Source: Deinococcus arcticus (lineage in GTDB: Bacteria; Deinococcota; Deinococci; Deinococcales; Deinococcaceae). From it: a stretch of 64,000 bases of DNA. Location: contig NZ_PYSV01000007.1 of assembly GCF_003028415.1 (NCBI RefSeq), positions 1-64,000 on the forward strand, given 5' to 3'. Of this stretch, positions 41,446 to 51,636 are shown piece after piece; within the stretch, counting starts at the first letter, position 1, and every line of letters starts with the position of its first letter. The notes beneath the pieces were generated by a model. It saw only the letters and a program-made list of their open reading frames with translations. It was not told the DNA's origin and did no database searches. A program made the position numbers and the translations under genes.

Positions 41446-43062
41446 TCAGGGCTGGGCCCCCGGGGACTCTGCCAGCAGGCGCAGAAAGGTGGCCACAATC
41501 TGCGGGTCGAACTGGGTGCCCGCCGCCTCGCGCAGCCACGCGCGGGCGGCGTCCGGGGTCCAGGCGCGCTTGTAGGGCCGCTCGCTGATCAGGGCGTCGT
41601 ACACGTCCACCACGCTGAAAATTCGGGCCAGCAGCGGAATCTGCTCACCACAGAGGCCGTCGGGGTAGCCGCCGCCGTCCCAGCGCTCGTGGTGGGAGCG
41701 GACGATCTCGCGCACCTCGCGCGGCACAAAGGTCTCGTCGCGCAGCATCTGGTCGCCCAGCACCACATGGCGCTCAATGGCCTGGCGCTCCTCGGGGCTC
41801 AGGGGGCCGGGCTTGCGCAGCAGGTGGTCGCCCACTCCCACCTTGCCCAGATCGTGCAGGTACGCGCCCCAGCGCAGCTGCTGCAGCTGCGTCTCGTTCA
41901 GGCCCAGCGCCTGCCCCAGGGCCAGCGCCGCCCGGGTCACGCGGTCGGTGTGCCCGAAGGTCTCGCCGTCGCGGCTTTCTAGCACCCGGCCCAGGGCGCG
42001 CAGGGCGGCCTCGCGGGTCTGTTCCAGGTGTTCCAGGTGGGCGCTGCGTTCCAGCGCCTGCTCAATGCGCGCCGAGACCGTTTCCAGCAGGGTCTGCAGG
42101 TCGCGCGGAATCTCGGCCGGGCGCTGCATGTGCAGCAGGAACACCACGCCCACCGTCTGGCCGGCGCGGCGCAGCGGCACGCCCAGGGCGCTGCGCACCC
42201 GCGTGACGTCGGGGCGGCGCCCCGGCCAGTTCTGGTAGTCCGGCACCACCTGTGGCCGGCCGCTGCCCAGCACCAGGCCAATCAGGCCGCTGGGATGGTG
42301 GGGTTCGGCCAGCACGTCTTCCACCCGGGCCTGGGTGTCGGCGTCGCCTTCCAGCACACTCAGGCGGGCCTGGCCCTGCCGGTCCACGGTGACCACCCCG
42401 GCCGCCGTGAAGCCGCTGAGTTCCAGCAGGGCGCGCAGGGCGCAGCGCACAATCGGCTCTGGCTGCGTCTGACCCTCCAGCTCCGCCGACAGCTGCGCCA
42501 GACGTTCAAACTGCCGGGCACTGCGCTGCGCAACGTCCAGGGCCCGCCAGCGGGTGTAGGCCACGCCCGCCGCCTGCCCCAGCAGCAGCATGGCCTGGGC
42601 GTCGTCCGGGCCCAGGCGCTCGGGGCTGTCAGAAGTGTCGGCCGACAGCACGCCCAGCAGCGCCCCGTCCGGGTCCAGAATAGGCACCCCCAGGTACATG
42701 GCCGGATGCCGGCGCCCCGAGACATACACCGCTTCCGGGGCGCTGTCGGCGCGTTCCAGCAGCAGTGGCTCGCCGGAATCCACCACGCGCCACGCCAGCC
42801 CCTGCCCGCGTGGCAATCGCCGCCCCAGGGCCTGCTCGCTGTGGCGACCGGCCGCCGCCACCAGCTCCAGCAGGTCTTCTTCAGGCCGGTACAGCGTGAT
42901 CAGCGAGGACGAGGCCCGGGTGATGCTCAGCGCCAGTTCGACGCAGCGCTGAAACACGTCCTGCGCCGACTGCGCCAGCAGCACCACCGCCTGGGCCTGC
43001 AGGGCGGGCTTGGGCAGCACCCCAAAACGCTGCAGGGCCCGGTTGGCCTCGCCCCCGGTCAC
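41446..43062 (-). CDS. GAF-GAF-HD-GYP cyclic-di-GMP phosphodiesterase
   Basis: 538 residues from the GTG at 43062, 5 nt after AGGAGGTC-like bases. Two GAF-type sensory domains (about 30-170 and 190-330) are followed by a helix and an HD-GYP domain with AYLHDLGKVGVGD (HD) and SHHERWDGGGYPDGLCGEQIP (shown in part; GYP with the QxP tail). Such domains hydrolyse cyclic di-GMP to GMP. No membrane segment; the GAF domains likely bind a small ligand. It lies near another cyclic-di-GMP gene. Confidence 0.92.
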   Translation of the reverse strand: MTGGEANRALQRFGVLPKPALQAQAVVLLAQSAQDVFQRCVELALSITRASSSLITLYRPEEDLLELVAAAGRHSEQALGRRLPRGQGLAWRVVDSGEPLLLERADSAPEAVYVSGRRHPAMYLGVPILDPDGALLGVLSADTSDSPERLGPDDAQAMLLLGQAAGVAYTRWRALDVAQRSARQFERLAQLSAELEGQTQPEPIVRCALRALLELSGFTAAGVVTVDRQGQARLSVLEGDADTQARVEDVLAEPHHPSGLIGLVLGSGRPQVVPDYQNWPGRRPDVTRVRSALGVPLRRAGQTVGVVFLLHMQRPAEIPRDLQTLLETVSARIEQALERSAHLEHLEQTREAALRALGRVLESRDGETFGHTDRVTRAALALGQALGLNETQLQQLRWGAYLHDLGKVGVGDHLLRKPGPLSPEERQAIERHVVLGDQMLRDETFVPREVREIVRSHHERWDGGGYPDGLCGEQIPLLARIFSVVDVYDALISERPYKRAWTPDAARAWLREAAGTQFDPQIVATFLRLLAESPGAQP

Positions 43063-43210
43063 GCGACCTCCTGACCATCGGCGGTCCGGGACAAACTGGC
43101 CTGGCGGATGCGGCCCATGCGCCCCAGACTACTGCGCCCCTGGGGGCCGCGTGCTCACCCGCTGGGTGGATCGGCGCTCATGCAGGCGCAGCGTCTATGG
43201 GGGCCCATGT

Positions 43211-44728
43211 TCATTCCCACTCGATGGTGGCGGGTGGTTTGCCGGTGATGTCGTAGACCACGCGGTTGATCTCGTGAACCTGGTTCACGATGCGGTTACT
43301 CATGGTGGCCAGGAACTCGTAGGGCAGGCGGGCCCACTCGGCGGTCATGAAGTCGTCGGTGGTCACCGCGCGCAGGGCGGCCGTGTAGGAATAGGTGCGC
43401 TCGTCGCCCATCACGCCCACCGACTGAATGGGCGTGAGGATCGCCAGGGCCTGCGAGCAGCCGTCATACAGGCCAAATTCGCGCAGCCCCGAGATAAAGA
43501 TGTCGTCCACCCGGCGCAGGATGTCCAGCCTGTCCTCGCTGATGGCCCCCAGGCAGCGAATGGCGAGCCCGGGGCCGGGGAAGGGGTGGCGCATGCGGAT
43601 GTGCTCGGGCAGGCCCAGCAGCGCGGCCAGGGCGCGCACCTCGTCCTTGAAGAGGGTACGGAAGGGTTCCACCAGTTTGAACTGCAGGTCGTCCGGCAGG
43701 CCGCCCACGTTGTGGTGGCTCTTGATGTTCGCCGCGCCCTCACCGCCCGCCGACTCAATCACGTCCGGGTACAGGGTGCCCTGCGCCAGGAAATCGAAGG
43801 GGCCGTGCGTGCGGGCCTCGCGCTCAAAGGCCCGGATAAATTCGCGGCCAATGATCTTGCGCTTTTCCTCAGGGTCACTGACGCCGTCCAGCGCCGCCAT
43901 GAATTCGGTGCGGGCGTCCACTGTGATCAGGTTCACGCCCAGGGGTTTCAGGGCCGCTTCTACCTGTTCGCGCTCACCCAGGCGCAGCAGGCCGTGGTCA
44001 ATAAACACGGCGGTCAGTTTTTCGCCAATGGCCCGCGCCAGCAGCAGGCCCAATGTGCTGGAATCCACGCCGCCCGAAATCGCCAGCAGCACGCGCCCGT
44101 CGCCCACCTGGGCGCGCACACCGTCGATCAGTTCCTCAATGATGTGCTCGGCGTTCCAGTCGCGCGCGGCGCCGCAGATCGTCAGGAAGTTGGCCAGCAA
44201 CTGCCCGCCCTTGGGGGTGTGGACCACCTCGGGGTGAAACTGCACGCCGTAGCGGCGCGCGGCGCGGTTCTCGATGGCGGTGACGGGGGTGTCCTCGGTT
44301 TCAGCCACCACCTCGTAGCCGGCGGGCAGCTGCGTGACCGAGTCGCTGTGGCTCATCCAGGCCACAAATTCGCCCTGAATGCCTTCAAACAGCTGCCCAC
44401 CGTAGCGTGTCAGGTCGGCCTTGCCGTATTCGCGCTTGCCCGCACGCTTCACGTCGCCGCCCGCCTCGTGCGCCAGAAACTGCATGCCGTAGCACACACC
44501 CAGCACCGGCACGTCCAGGTCCAGCACGCCGGGAGCAGGCTTCGGCGCGCCCGCGTCGTACACGCTGCTGGGCCCGCCCGAGAGCACGATGCCCTGGGGC
44601 TTTTCCTGCAGGATGCGCTCCAGGGAGGCTGCGCCGGGCAGAATAACGCTGTAGGCCCCCAGCTCGCGCAGGCGCCGGGCGATCAGGCGCGTGAATTGAC
44701 TGCCGAAATCCAGAATGACGACGCTCAT
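43211..44728 (-). CDS. guaA: GMP synthase (glutamine-hydrolysing)
   Basis: 505 residues from the ATG at 44728. Class I glutamine amidotransferase domain first ([15 protein letters not shown] with the catalytic Cys; [10 protein letters not shown]), then the PP-loop ATP pyrophosphatase [19 protein letters not shown], and the dimerisation domain ending [15 protein letters not shown]. Converts XMP to GMP. An ATG six codons upstream is possible; 44728 is chosen because it begins the conserved [11 protein letters not shown] and follows a CACAAT box by 8 nt. Confidence 0.97.
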   Translation of the reverse strand: MSVVILDFGSQFTRLIARRLRELGAYSVILPGAASLERILQEKPQGIVLSGGPSSVYDAGAPKPAPGVLDLDVPVLGVCYGMQFLAHEAGGDVKRAGKREYGKADLTRYGGQLFEGIQGEFVAWMSHSDSVTQLPAGYEVVAETEDTPVTAIENRAARRYGVQFHPEVVHTPKGGQLLANFLTICGAARDWNAEHIIEELIDGVRAQVGDGRVLLAISGGVDSSTLGLLLARAIGEKLTAVFIDHGLLRLGEREQVEAALKPLGVNLITVDARTEFMAALDGVSDPEEKRKIIGREFIRAFEREARTHGPFDFLAQGTLYPDVIESAGGEGAANIKSHHNVGGLPDDLQFKLVEPFRTLFKDEVRALAALLGLPEHIRMRHPFPGPGLAIRCLGAISEDRLDILRRVDDIFISGLREFGLYDGCSQALAILTPIQSVGVMGDERTYSYTAALRAVTTDDFMTAEWARLPYEFLATMSNRIVNQVHEINRVVYDITGKPPATIEWE

Positions 44729-44794
44729 CGGCCCTGATTGTGTCATGTGGGGTCAGGCGGCGCGTCCGGGCGGGGCAGACGGGGGCAGGAAGAA

Positions 44795-44931
44795 GCTCTG
44801 AGCCATGAGCTTTGGGGAGAGGGGCGGCGGACTGCGGAGGGGAGAGCAAAGCGGGAGCTCTTCGGGTGCCCACCCACTTCCCAGCCCTGCCCCCGCCTTT
44901 CCCTCATAGCCCAGAGCTCATGGCCCAGAGC
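44795..44931. terminator. long imperfect hairpin between pseudokinase gene and guaA
   Basis: 44795-44816 pairs with 44910-44931 at all but one or two of 22 positions, with a 93-nt loop that is itself C- and G-rich. It lies past the stop of the 44935 gene on the minus strand, so a terminator role fits. The word GCTCATGGCCCA recurs in the hairpin at 60514. Confidence 0.5.
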
Positions 44932-44934
44932 CCC

Positions 44935-46572
44935 CTAATCGCTCAGGTCAATCGTCACCGGCTGCGTGCGCGGCACCGTCACTGTCAGGGTGGCGGGGCT
45001 CCAGCCGTCGGCCACCACGCGCAGGCGGTAGGTGCCCGCCAGTGGCAGGCGCAGCAGCCCCGGCGCGCGCCCCAGGTCCTGACCGCGCGTGAGTCCGGCG
45101 CCTTCCGGGGCGTCCACCACGCTCAGGCGGGCACTGACGCCGGGGGTGCCGCGCACGGTCAGGCGCACCTCGCAGCAGCGCTGGGTGGCGGAGGCTGGGG
45201 TGGCCGGGGCGGCCTGCCGCTGCGACAGGGCCCACCACGTGCCGCCCACCAACAGCAGCGCTGCCAGCACCGTCACGGCTCGGCGCGGCCCAAACCATTC
45301 GGGGCGCGCCCACTCGGGCATGGTGGGGCGCGGGGCGGGCGCCGGGGCCTCGCGGACCACGCGCCAGGAATCGTCCTCGTCCCAGCCAATGCGAATCGGT
45401 TCGCCCGCCGTGCGCCGGGGCAGACGGGTGGGGGCCGGCTCGGGGTCGGGCGCGGGGGGCGGGGTCTGGCGGCGCAGGGAGGCGGGCAGCCGCTCCACCT
45501 CACGCGCGCCGGGGGCCTCACCCACCCGGGGGCCTGGGGCCGGGGGGGCGTCGGGGGTCCAGGCGGGCAGGTCGTCAAAACCAATCTGCACAGGGGCCGG
45601 CGCGGCGGGCCCGGCCGCTGCTGCCTGCGCGCGCCGGGCCTCGGCCTTGCGGGCAGCGGCCGCCTGGGCGTCCAGGGCAGCCTGGGCCCGGCGGGCCTCG
45701 TTCTCCTGGCGGCGCCGTTCCTGGGGGGTCTGGGAGCGGGCAGCGCCGGGGCTGGGGGTGGCCGGGGCGCCAGTGGTCGGGCGGGTGGCGACCACAGTGG
45801 ATGGCGCCGTGGCCCCGTCACCGCCGGTCGGGTGTTCTGTGGGCTCAACCGGCCCGGCCCCTGGCGGCGCCCCCAGCACGATGGGCGTGCCGTCATGGCG
45901 CGCGGCTGCGGCAGGCTCGGCGGCTTCAGGCGCAGGAGCAGCCTGGACAGCGGGCGTCTGTGCAATGGGCGTCTGTGCTGCAGAAGTCTGCTTCGCGTCA
46001 GCCGGGGGGACCGGCGCTTCCGGGGAAGTGGCTGCTGGCGGCGCCCCCAGCCGGGCCAGGGCCTGCGCGGCGCTCAGGCGGCCCGGCTGCGTGGCCAGGG
46101 GCTCCAGGGCGCGCGGCAGGCCGCCCAGCTCATGCAGGATGACCGCCAGGGCGTACAGGTCGTCGTCCGGGCGCCCCTGACCGCCCCAGGGCAGCCCTGC
46201 ACCGGCCAGCAGCACCTGCCCGTCCACACTCCACAGCTGCGACGGACTCAGGCCGCCGTGCACCAGCCCCTGCGCGTGCAGGGCGCTCAGCGCGGCCAGG
46301 GCGCCGCGCGCGGTCAGGTCCGGGTCGCTGGCGGGCCGGGCCTGCAGCGGCAGTTCGGTGACCACGTAGTGCTGCGCGCCCTCGGCGCCGCTGTCCACGG
46401 GGGCCAGCAGGTGTGGGTGGGCGGGCAGTTCGGGCAGTGGGGCGGCGGCCGGCAGCAGGTGCAGCAGCACCGGCATGCCAGTCAGGCGATCCGTGGCGCG
46501 CAGGGTTTGCACCGGGCTGCTGGGGCGGCCCGGCAAGTCGCGCGCGGCCACATAGGGCCCAATGGACTTCAC
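44935..46572 (-). CDS. membrane pseudokinase with C-terminal PEGA-like domain
   Basis: 545 residues from the GTG. The N-terminal 170 residues have the layout of a Ser/Thr kinase lobe (LPAHPHLLAPVDSG, then DDLYALAVILHELGG), but the catalytic loop reads HAQGLVHGGLSPSQL where HRDLKPxN is expected, and the DFG position reads AGAG, so it should be inactive. A 250-residue Ala/Pro/Gln-rich linker follows, then one membrane helix (about 440-457) and a beta-rich domain ending with a PEGA-like TYRLRVVADGWSPATLTVTV. Likely a scaffold or sensor at the membrane. Leaderless GTG start. Confidence 0.75.
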   Translation of the reverse strand: MKSIGPYVAARDLPGRPSSPVQTLRATDRLTGMPVLLHLLPAAAPLPELPAHPHLLAPVDSGAEGAQHYVVTELPLQARPASDPDLTARGALAALSALHAQGLVHGGLSPSQLWSVDGQVLLAGAGLPWGGQGRPDDDLYALAVILHELGGLPRALEPLATQPGRLSAAQALARLGAPPAATSPEAPVPPADAKQTSAAQTPIAQTPAVQAAPAPEAAEPAAAARHDGTPIVLGAPPGAGPVEPTEHPTGGDGATAPSTVVATRPTTGAPATPSPGAARSQTPQERRRQENEARRAQAALDAQAAAARKAEARRAQAAAAGPAAPAPVQIGFDDLPAWTPDAPPAPGPRVGEAPGAREVERLPASLRRQTPPPAPDPEPAPTRLPRRTAGEPIRIGWDEDDSWRVVREAPAPAPRPTMPEWARPEWFGPRRAVTVLAALLLVGGTWWALSQRQAAPATPASATQRCCEVRLTVRGTPGVSARLSVVDAPEGAGLTRGQDLGRAPGLLRLPLAGTYRLRVVADGWSPATLTVTVPRTQPVTIDLSD

Positions 46573-46579
46573 GCCCGCC

Positions 46580-46585
46580 AGTATA
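46580..46585 (-). promoter_or_regulatory. -10 box TATACT (leaderless start of pseudokinase gene)
   Basis: On the minus strand TATACT ends 7 nt before the GTG at 46572; closest to the TATAAT consensus of all boxes here. Confidence 0.65.
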
Positions 46586-46654
46586 GGCCGCAGCTCACAG
46601 TTCGGCGCGGGGTGCAGTGTAAGCCCGTGGCTTGCCGCGCCTGCCCGTTTGCGC

Positions 46655-46661
46655 TACTAAT
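46655..46661 (+). promoter_or_regulatory. -10 region TACTAAT (leaderless start of mrp)
   Basis: TACTAAT lies 8 nt before the ATG at 46670. Confidence 0.45.
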
Positions 46662-46669
46662 TGCCCCAT

Positions 46670-47724
<1,055 letters not shown>

Positions 47725-47728
<4 letters not shown>

Positions 47729-48369
47729 CCGCCCTCCCTGCGGCCCCGCCGCCCGGCACCGAGCGCACCAAGACCCGGCTGCTGGATCTGGTCAAGCGCC
47801 ACGGGCCGCAGACCGCCCAGGACCTTGCCGCGCGGCTGGAGGTCAGCATTCCAGCGGCGCGGCGCCACCTGTGCGACCTGCAGGAGCAGGGCCTGCTGGA
47901 AGCGCGCACCGAGCGCCCCGGCGGGCGCGGGCGGCCCCAGCATGTCTTTGCCCTGACCGAGCGCGGCGAGGCGGCCTTTCCCAAAACCTATTCCAGCCTG
48001 TGCGTGGACGTGCTGCGGCACATTGAGACCCTGTACGGCGAGGGCGCGGTGCTGGAGGTGCTGGGCGCGCGCAACGCCGAGATTGCCGCGCGGCTGCGGC
48101 CCGAGATGCCCCTGGGCCGCCCCCTGGCCGAGCGGCTGCAGGCGCTGGTGGCCCGGCTGAATGAACACGGCTTTGAAGCCACCGCCAGCCGGGAAGAGGC
48201 GGGCTGGACCCTGACCCAGCACAACTGCCCCAACCTGACCGTGGCGCGGCACTACGCGCAGCTGTGCGCCGCCGAGCTGAGCCTGTACACCGAACTGCTG
48301 CAGGTGCCGGTCACCCGCGAAACGCGCATCGCCTGCGGCCAGGGCCGCTGCCACTACCGGGTGGGTTGA
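47725..48369 (+). CDS. SufR-like Fe-S-dependent transcriptional regulator
   Basis: 214 residues. N-terminal winged helix-turn-helix (QTAQDLAARLEVSIPAARRHLCDLQEQGLL, shown by motif only in part) and a C-terminal domain with Cys168, Cys181, Cys204 and Cys209. The CX12C spacing of the first pair and the HNCPNLTVA segment match SufR, the [4Fe-4S] repressor of suf genes in cyanobacteria. It is translationally coupled to mrp (ATGA overlap), so it likely reports cluster status. No suf operon is in the window. Confidence 0.82.
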
Positions 48370-48377
48370 AGCCCCCT

Positions 48378-48980
48378 GTGACCGAGCACTCGCCCCCCGA
48401 GGCCGCCGCCCTGCCCACCGGGGACCACTCGCGCTATTCGCTGGTGGCGTGGCCCCCCGAAGCCCTGGATACCTGGATGCGCCGCGCCCAGCAGCGCCTG
48501 AACGTGCGCGGCTTTGGCCTGCCGCACCTGAACATCCGCGCGCCGTTTCACACCGATCTGGGCCCCGCCGAACTGGTCGCCGCGTGCCGCGCGGCGCTGC
48601 GGGGCAAGTCGGCCTTTACCGTGCGGGTGGTGGGCTGGAAACGGGTGCCCAGCATGTTCTTTCTGGAGTGCGAGTTGAGTGAGGCCCTGCGCGACCTGCA
48701 CGCGCGCACCCTGGCGATTGGGCCGTCCAGCCGCGCCCGGCACGACGGCGCCGAGTACCGCCCCCACCTGACCCTGGCCCTGGGCGTGCTGCCCTGGGCC
48801 GAGGCCGAGCTGTGGGCGCAGGTGCAGGCCCTGGTGCCGCCCCTGGACCACTTTGAGGTCGAGGCCCTGAGTCTCACCCGCGAGTGGCGCGGCGAGGTGC
48901 AGGAACTGCACACCTTTCCCCTGCGGCCCGTTGATGAGAGCACGCTGGCGCTGCTGCCCACCGAAGCCGCGCCGAGTTAA
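48378..48980 (+). CDS. 2'-5' RNA ligase-family (2H phosphoesterase) protein
   Basis: 200 residues from the GTG at 48378, 8 nt after the sufR-like stop. Two His motifs spaced about 110 residues apart are PHLNIRAPF and PHLTLALG, which fit the 2H superfamily (the first has Asn where Thr/Ser is usual). Members act on cyclic phosphates or nucleotide ligation products; no substrate can be named. The TAA stop is the first codon of repeat A1. Confidence 0.8.
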   Translation: MTEHSPPEAAALPTGDHSRYSLVAWPPEALDTWMRRAQQRLNVRGFGLPHLNIRAPFHTDLGPAELVAACRAALRGKSAFTVRVVGWKRVPSMFFLECELSEALRDLHARTLAIGPSSRARHDGAEYRPHLTLALGVLPWAEAELWAQVQALVPPLDHFEVEALSLTREWRGEVQELHTFPLRPVDESTLALLPTEAAPS

Positions 48981-49126
48981 GTCGCTCGCTGTTGATCTTT
49001 AGATCAACCGAGCGGGCTGGAACAGCTGCGCAGCAGAGCGAGTATCGAAAAAAGGACGTTGCACCGGGAGTGGAGACTTTGCGGTGCTCTCCTGCAAAGT
49101 CGTAACGTGAGGTGCAACGTCCTTAA
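48978..49126 (+). repeat. 149-nt structured repeat, family A, copy A1
   Basis: Begins TAAGTCGCTCGCTG and ends GTCCTTAA. First part: hairpin GTTGATCT/AGATCAAC inside GCTCG/CGAGC. Second part: a 14-bp outer stem (49052-49065 with 49111-49124) enclosing an 8-bp stem (49075-49082 with 49094-49101). It differs from A2 at 4 of 149 bases, two of which (49055 G/T and 49121 C/A) pair with each other. Provides the stop codon of the 2H gene. Confidence 0.85.
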
Positions 49127-49130
49127 GGCG

Positions 49131-49294
49131 CTCATATGGGTTCCGAAAAATTCCGGAACACGTTACGGAATTGTTCCGACCAGCGGAAGAAGGAAAAATA
49201 CGGAGTTCCGGGCATTGGGCTGGAACAGCGCCGAAGGCGGGGAACATCCCCCTTCTTCCCGGATGCTCCGGAAATGGACGGCAGTCCGTATCAC
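49131..49294 (+). repeat. dispersed repeat family B, copy B4
   Basis: 164 bp; starts CTCATATGGGTTCCG and ends GCAGTCCGTATCAC. Inner part has inverted ends ATACGGA/TCCGTAT and a GGAACATCC/GGATGCTCC core. It lies 4 nt after A1, and an A-like fragment (TGTTGATCTTCAGCTCAACC, 49295-49314) follows, so the 416-bp gap 48981-49396 is nearly all repeat plus one terminator. Confidence 0.8.
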
Positions 49295-49349
49295 TGTTGA
49301 TCTTCAGCTCAACCGGGCGGGGCAGGGCCCTCAAGGGCACCCGGGCCAA

Positions 49350-49392
49350 CAGCAAGGGCCGGGGGCCGTTCATGCTCCCCCGGCCCTTGCTG
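49350..49392. terminator. terminator hairpin downstream of DAHP synthase gene
   Basis: 49350-49365 is an exact inverted repeat of 49377-49392 (16 bp, 11-nt loop), 4 nt beyond the stop of the minus-strand gene at 49397. Confidence 0.7.
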
Positions 49393-49396
49393 CTGT

Positions 49397-50491
<1,095 letters not shown>

Positions 50492-50498
50492 GGTCCGC

Positions 50499-50504
50499 AG
50501 TGTA
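50499..50504 (-). promoter_or_regulatory. -10 box TACACT (leaderless start of DAHP synthase gene)
   Basis: On the minus strand TACACT ends 7 nt before the ATG at 50491. Confidence 0.6.
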
Positions 50505-50593
50505 GGAAAGCCCCCCGCAACCCCGGCTCCACCTTGCTAGTCAAATGAAAAGAGTTGTCCAGTTTGTGCCTAGAAAGGGGGCGGGCCCCGCCT

Positions 50594-50995
50594 TCAGGGT
50601 TCCGGCGTGTTCACCATATGCACGGCCACGCGCGACAGTGCCGCGTACAGCTCGTGGGCCTCGGCCTCCCCAATGTCGGGGGTTTCGCGCAGGGCCGTGT
50701 TCATGCAGGCCAGCCACGCGCGGGCACGCGCCGGCGTGATGGCAAAGGGCAGGTGGCGGGCGCGCAGGCGGGGGTGGCCGTAGCGCTCGTGGTACAGCGG
50801 CGGGCCGCCCAGAAAGCCGGTCAGGAAGGCCAGCTGTTTCTCGGCCGTCTCGGTGAGGTCCGCCGGGAAAATGGGGGCGAGGTCCGGGTGCGCCGCCACA
50901 TGGCCGTAAAAGCGCGTGACCAGCGCCGAGAGCGCCTGTGGCCCAATGCGCTCGTACAGGCTGCCGCCAGGATGCAGCGAGAGGGGAGCCGTCAT
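50594..50995 (-). CDS. group 2 truncated haemoglobin
   Basis: 133 residues. SLYERIGPQALSALVTRFYGHVAAHPDLAPIFP and the LPFAITPARARAWLACM segment match group II (trHbO) globins. The proximal His would be in the YHERYGHPRLRARHLPF stretch. Heme proteins of this group bind O2 or detoxify NO/peroxide. Leaderless start with TAGCCT 6 nt upstream. Single gene. Confidence 0.9.
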   Translation of the reverse strand: MTAPLSLHPGGSLYERIGPQALSALVTRFYGHVAAHPDLAPIFPADLTETAEKQLAFLTGFLGGPPLYHERYGHPRLRARHLPFAITPARARAWLACMNTALRETPDIGEAEAHELYAALSRVAVHMVNTPEP

Positions 50996-51001
50996 GGAGT
51001 C

Positions 51002-51007
51002 AGGCTA
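51002..51007 (-). promoter_or_regulatory. -10 box TAGCCT (leaderless start of globin gene)
   Basis: On the minus strand TAGCCT ends 6 nt before the ATG at 50995. Confidence 0.55.
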
Positions 51008-51078
51008 GCGCGGACAGGCTGGGTGAAGTACGAACAGAGCAGCGGAAAAGGCGCCGCGTATGGGGAACAATAAAGCGA

Positions 51079-51363
51079 TCAGGCGAGTCGTTGCGTGCGC
51101 TCGCCCAGTGCAAGGTCCGCAACTTCAACCGCTTCCGCGAAGTACGACAGGCACTCACCCTGCATCTGTGGCAGGAGCCTCACGAGCGCGTCGCGCAATT
51201 CGGCCAGTTGAAACACCACGACAGCATCGCCACCTCTCTGAAGCTTTTTCAGTTGTGCCGCCAAGTCTGCATCCAGCAGCAAAGGGTCAACCTTTCCTCT
51301 TAACGGTGAGACTGAAGGATACGGACGCTCCCGCCACAGATTGAAGGCGCTTTGCCAGGACAC
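51079..51363 (-). CDS. hypothetical protein, 94 residues
   Basis: Not recognised. GTG start, then an Arg/Leu-rich sequence with FNLWRERPYPSVSPLRGK and a helical second half (LAAQLKKLQRGGDAVVVFQL). Soluble by composition. Support comes from a TAGACT box 6 nt before the GTG; that box uses the TA end of repeat A2. Base composition is less GC-rich than neighbours by eye. Open frames on the other strand here look weaker. Confidence 0.5.
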   Translation of the reverse strand: MSWQSAFNLWRERPYPSVSPLRGKVDPLLLDADLAAQLKKLQRGGDAVVVFQLAELRDALVRLLPQMQGECLSYFAEAVEVADLALGERTQRLA

Positions 51364-51369
51364 GACTGC

Positions 51370-51375
51370 AGTCTA
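51370..51375 (-). promoter_or_regulatory. -10 box TAGACT partly supplied by repeat A2
   Basis: On the minus strand TAGACT ends 6 nt before the GTG at 51363. Its first two bases (the conserved TA) are the end of repeat A2, the rest is host sequence. Confidence 0.4.
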
Positions 51376-51522
51376 AGTAGCTCGCTGTTGATCTTTAGAT
51401 CAACCGAGCGGGCTGGAACAGCTGCGCCGCAGAGCGAGTATCGAAAAAAGTACGTTGCACCGGGAGTGGAGACTTTGCGGTGCTCTCCTGCAAAGTCGTA
51501 ACGTGAGGTGCAACGTACTTAA
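51374..51522 (+). repeat. 149-nt structured repeat, family A, copy A2
   Basis: Same orientation, length and fold as A1, 2.4 kb away; 145 of 149 bases identical. Differences are at offsets 6, 55, 78 and 144; offsets 78 and 144 pair in the outer stem (G-C in A1, T-A here). Confidence 0.85.
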
Positions 51523-51584
51523 CTCTGGCCCTTCGCCGCCCCATTCTCAGGCTGGACCAACGGCGCCAGACCCACGTTCAGGCC

Positions 51585-51615
51585 AAAAAAAGCCGGTGCC
51601 GCGTCTGGGCACCGG
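51585..51615 (-). terminator. intrinsic terminator after ABC permease gene
   Basis: On the minus strand CCGGTGCC/GGCACCGG (8-bp stem, 7-nt loop) is followed by C and seven T's, the clearest classical terminator in the window. Confidence 0.85.
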
Positions 51616-51636
51616 AGAAGAGGCCTTGGCCCCGCC

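Noticed and set aside
46661..46669. TTG start three codons before the mrp ATG
   Set aside because: ATG at 46670 has leaderless spacing to TACTAAT and starts the family sequence.
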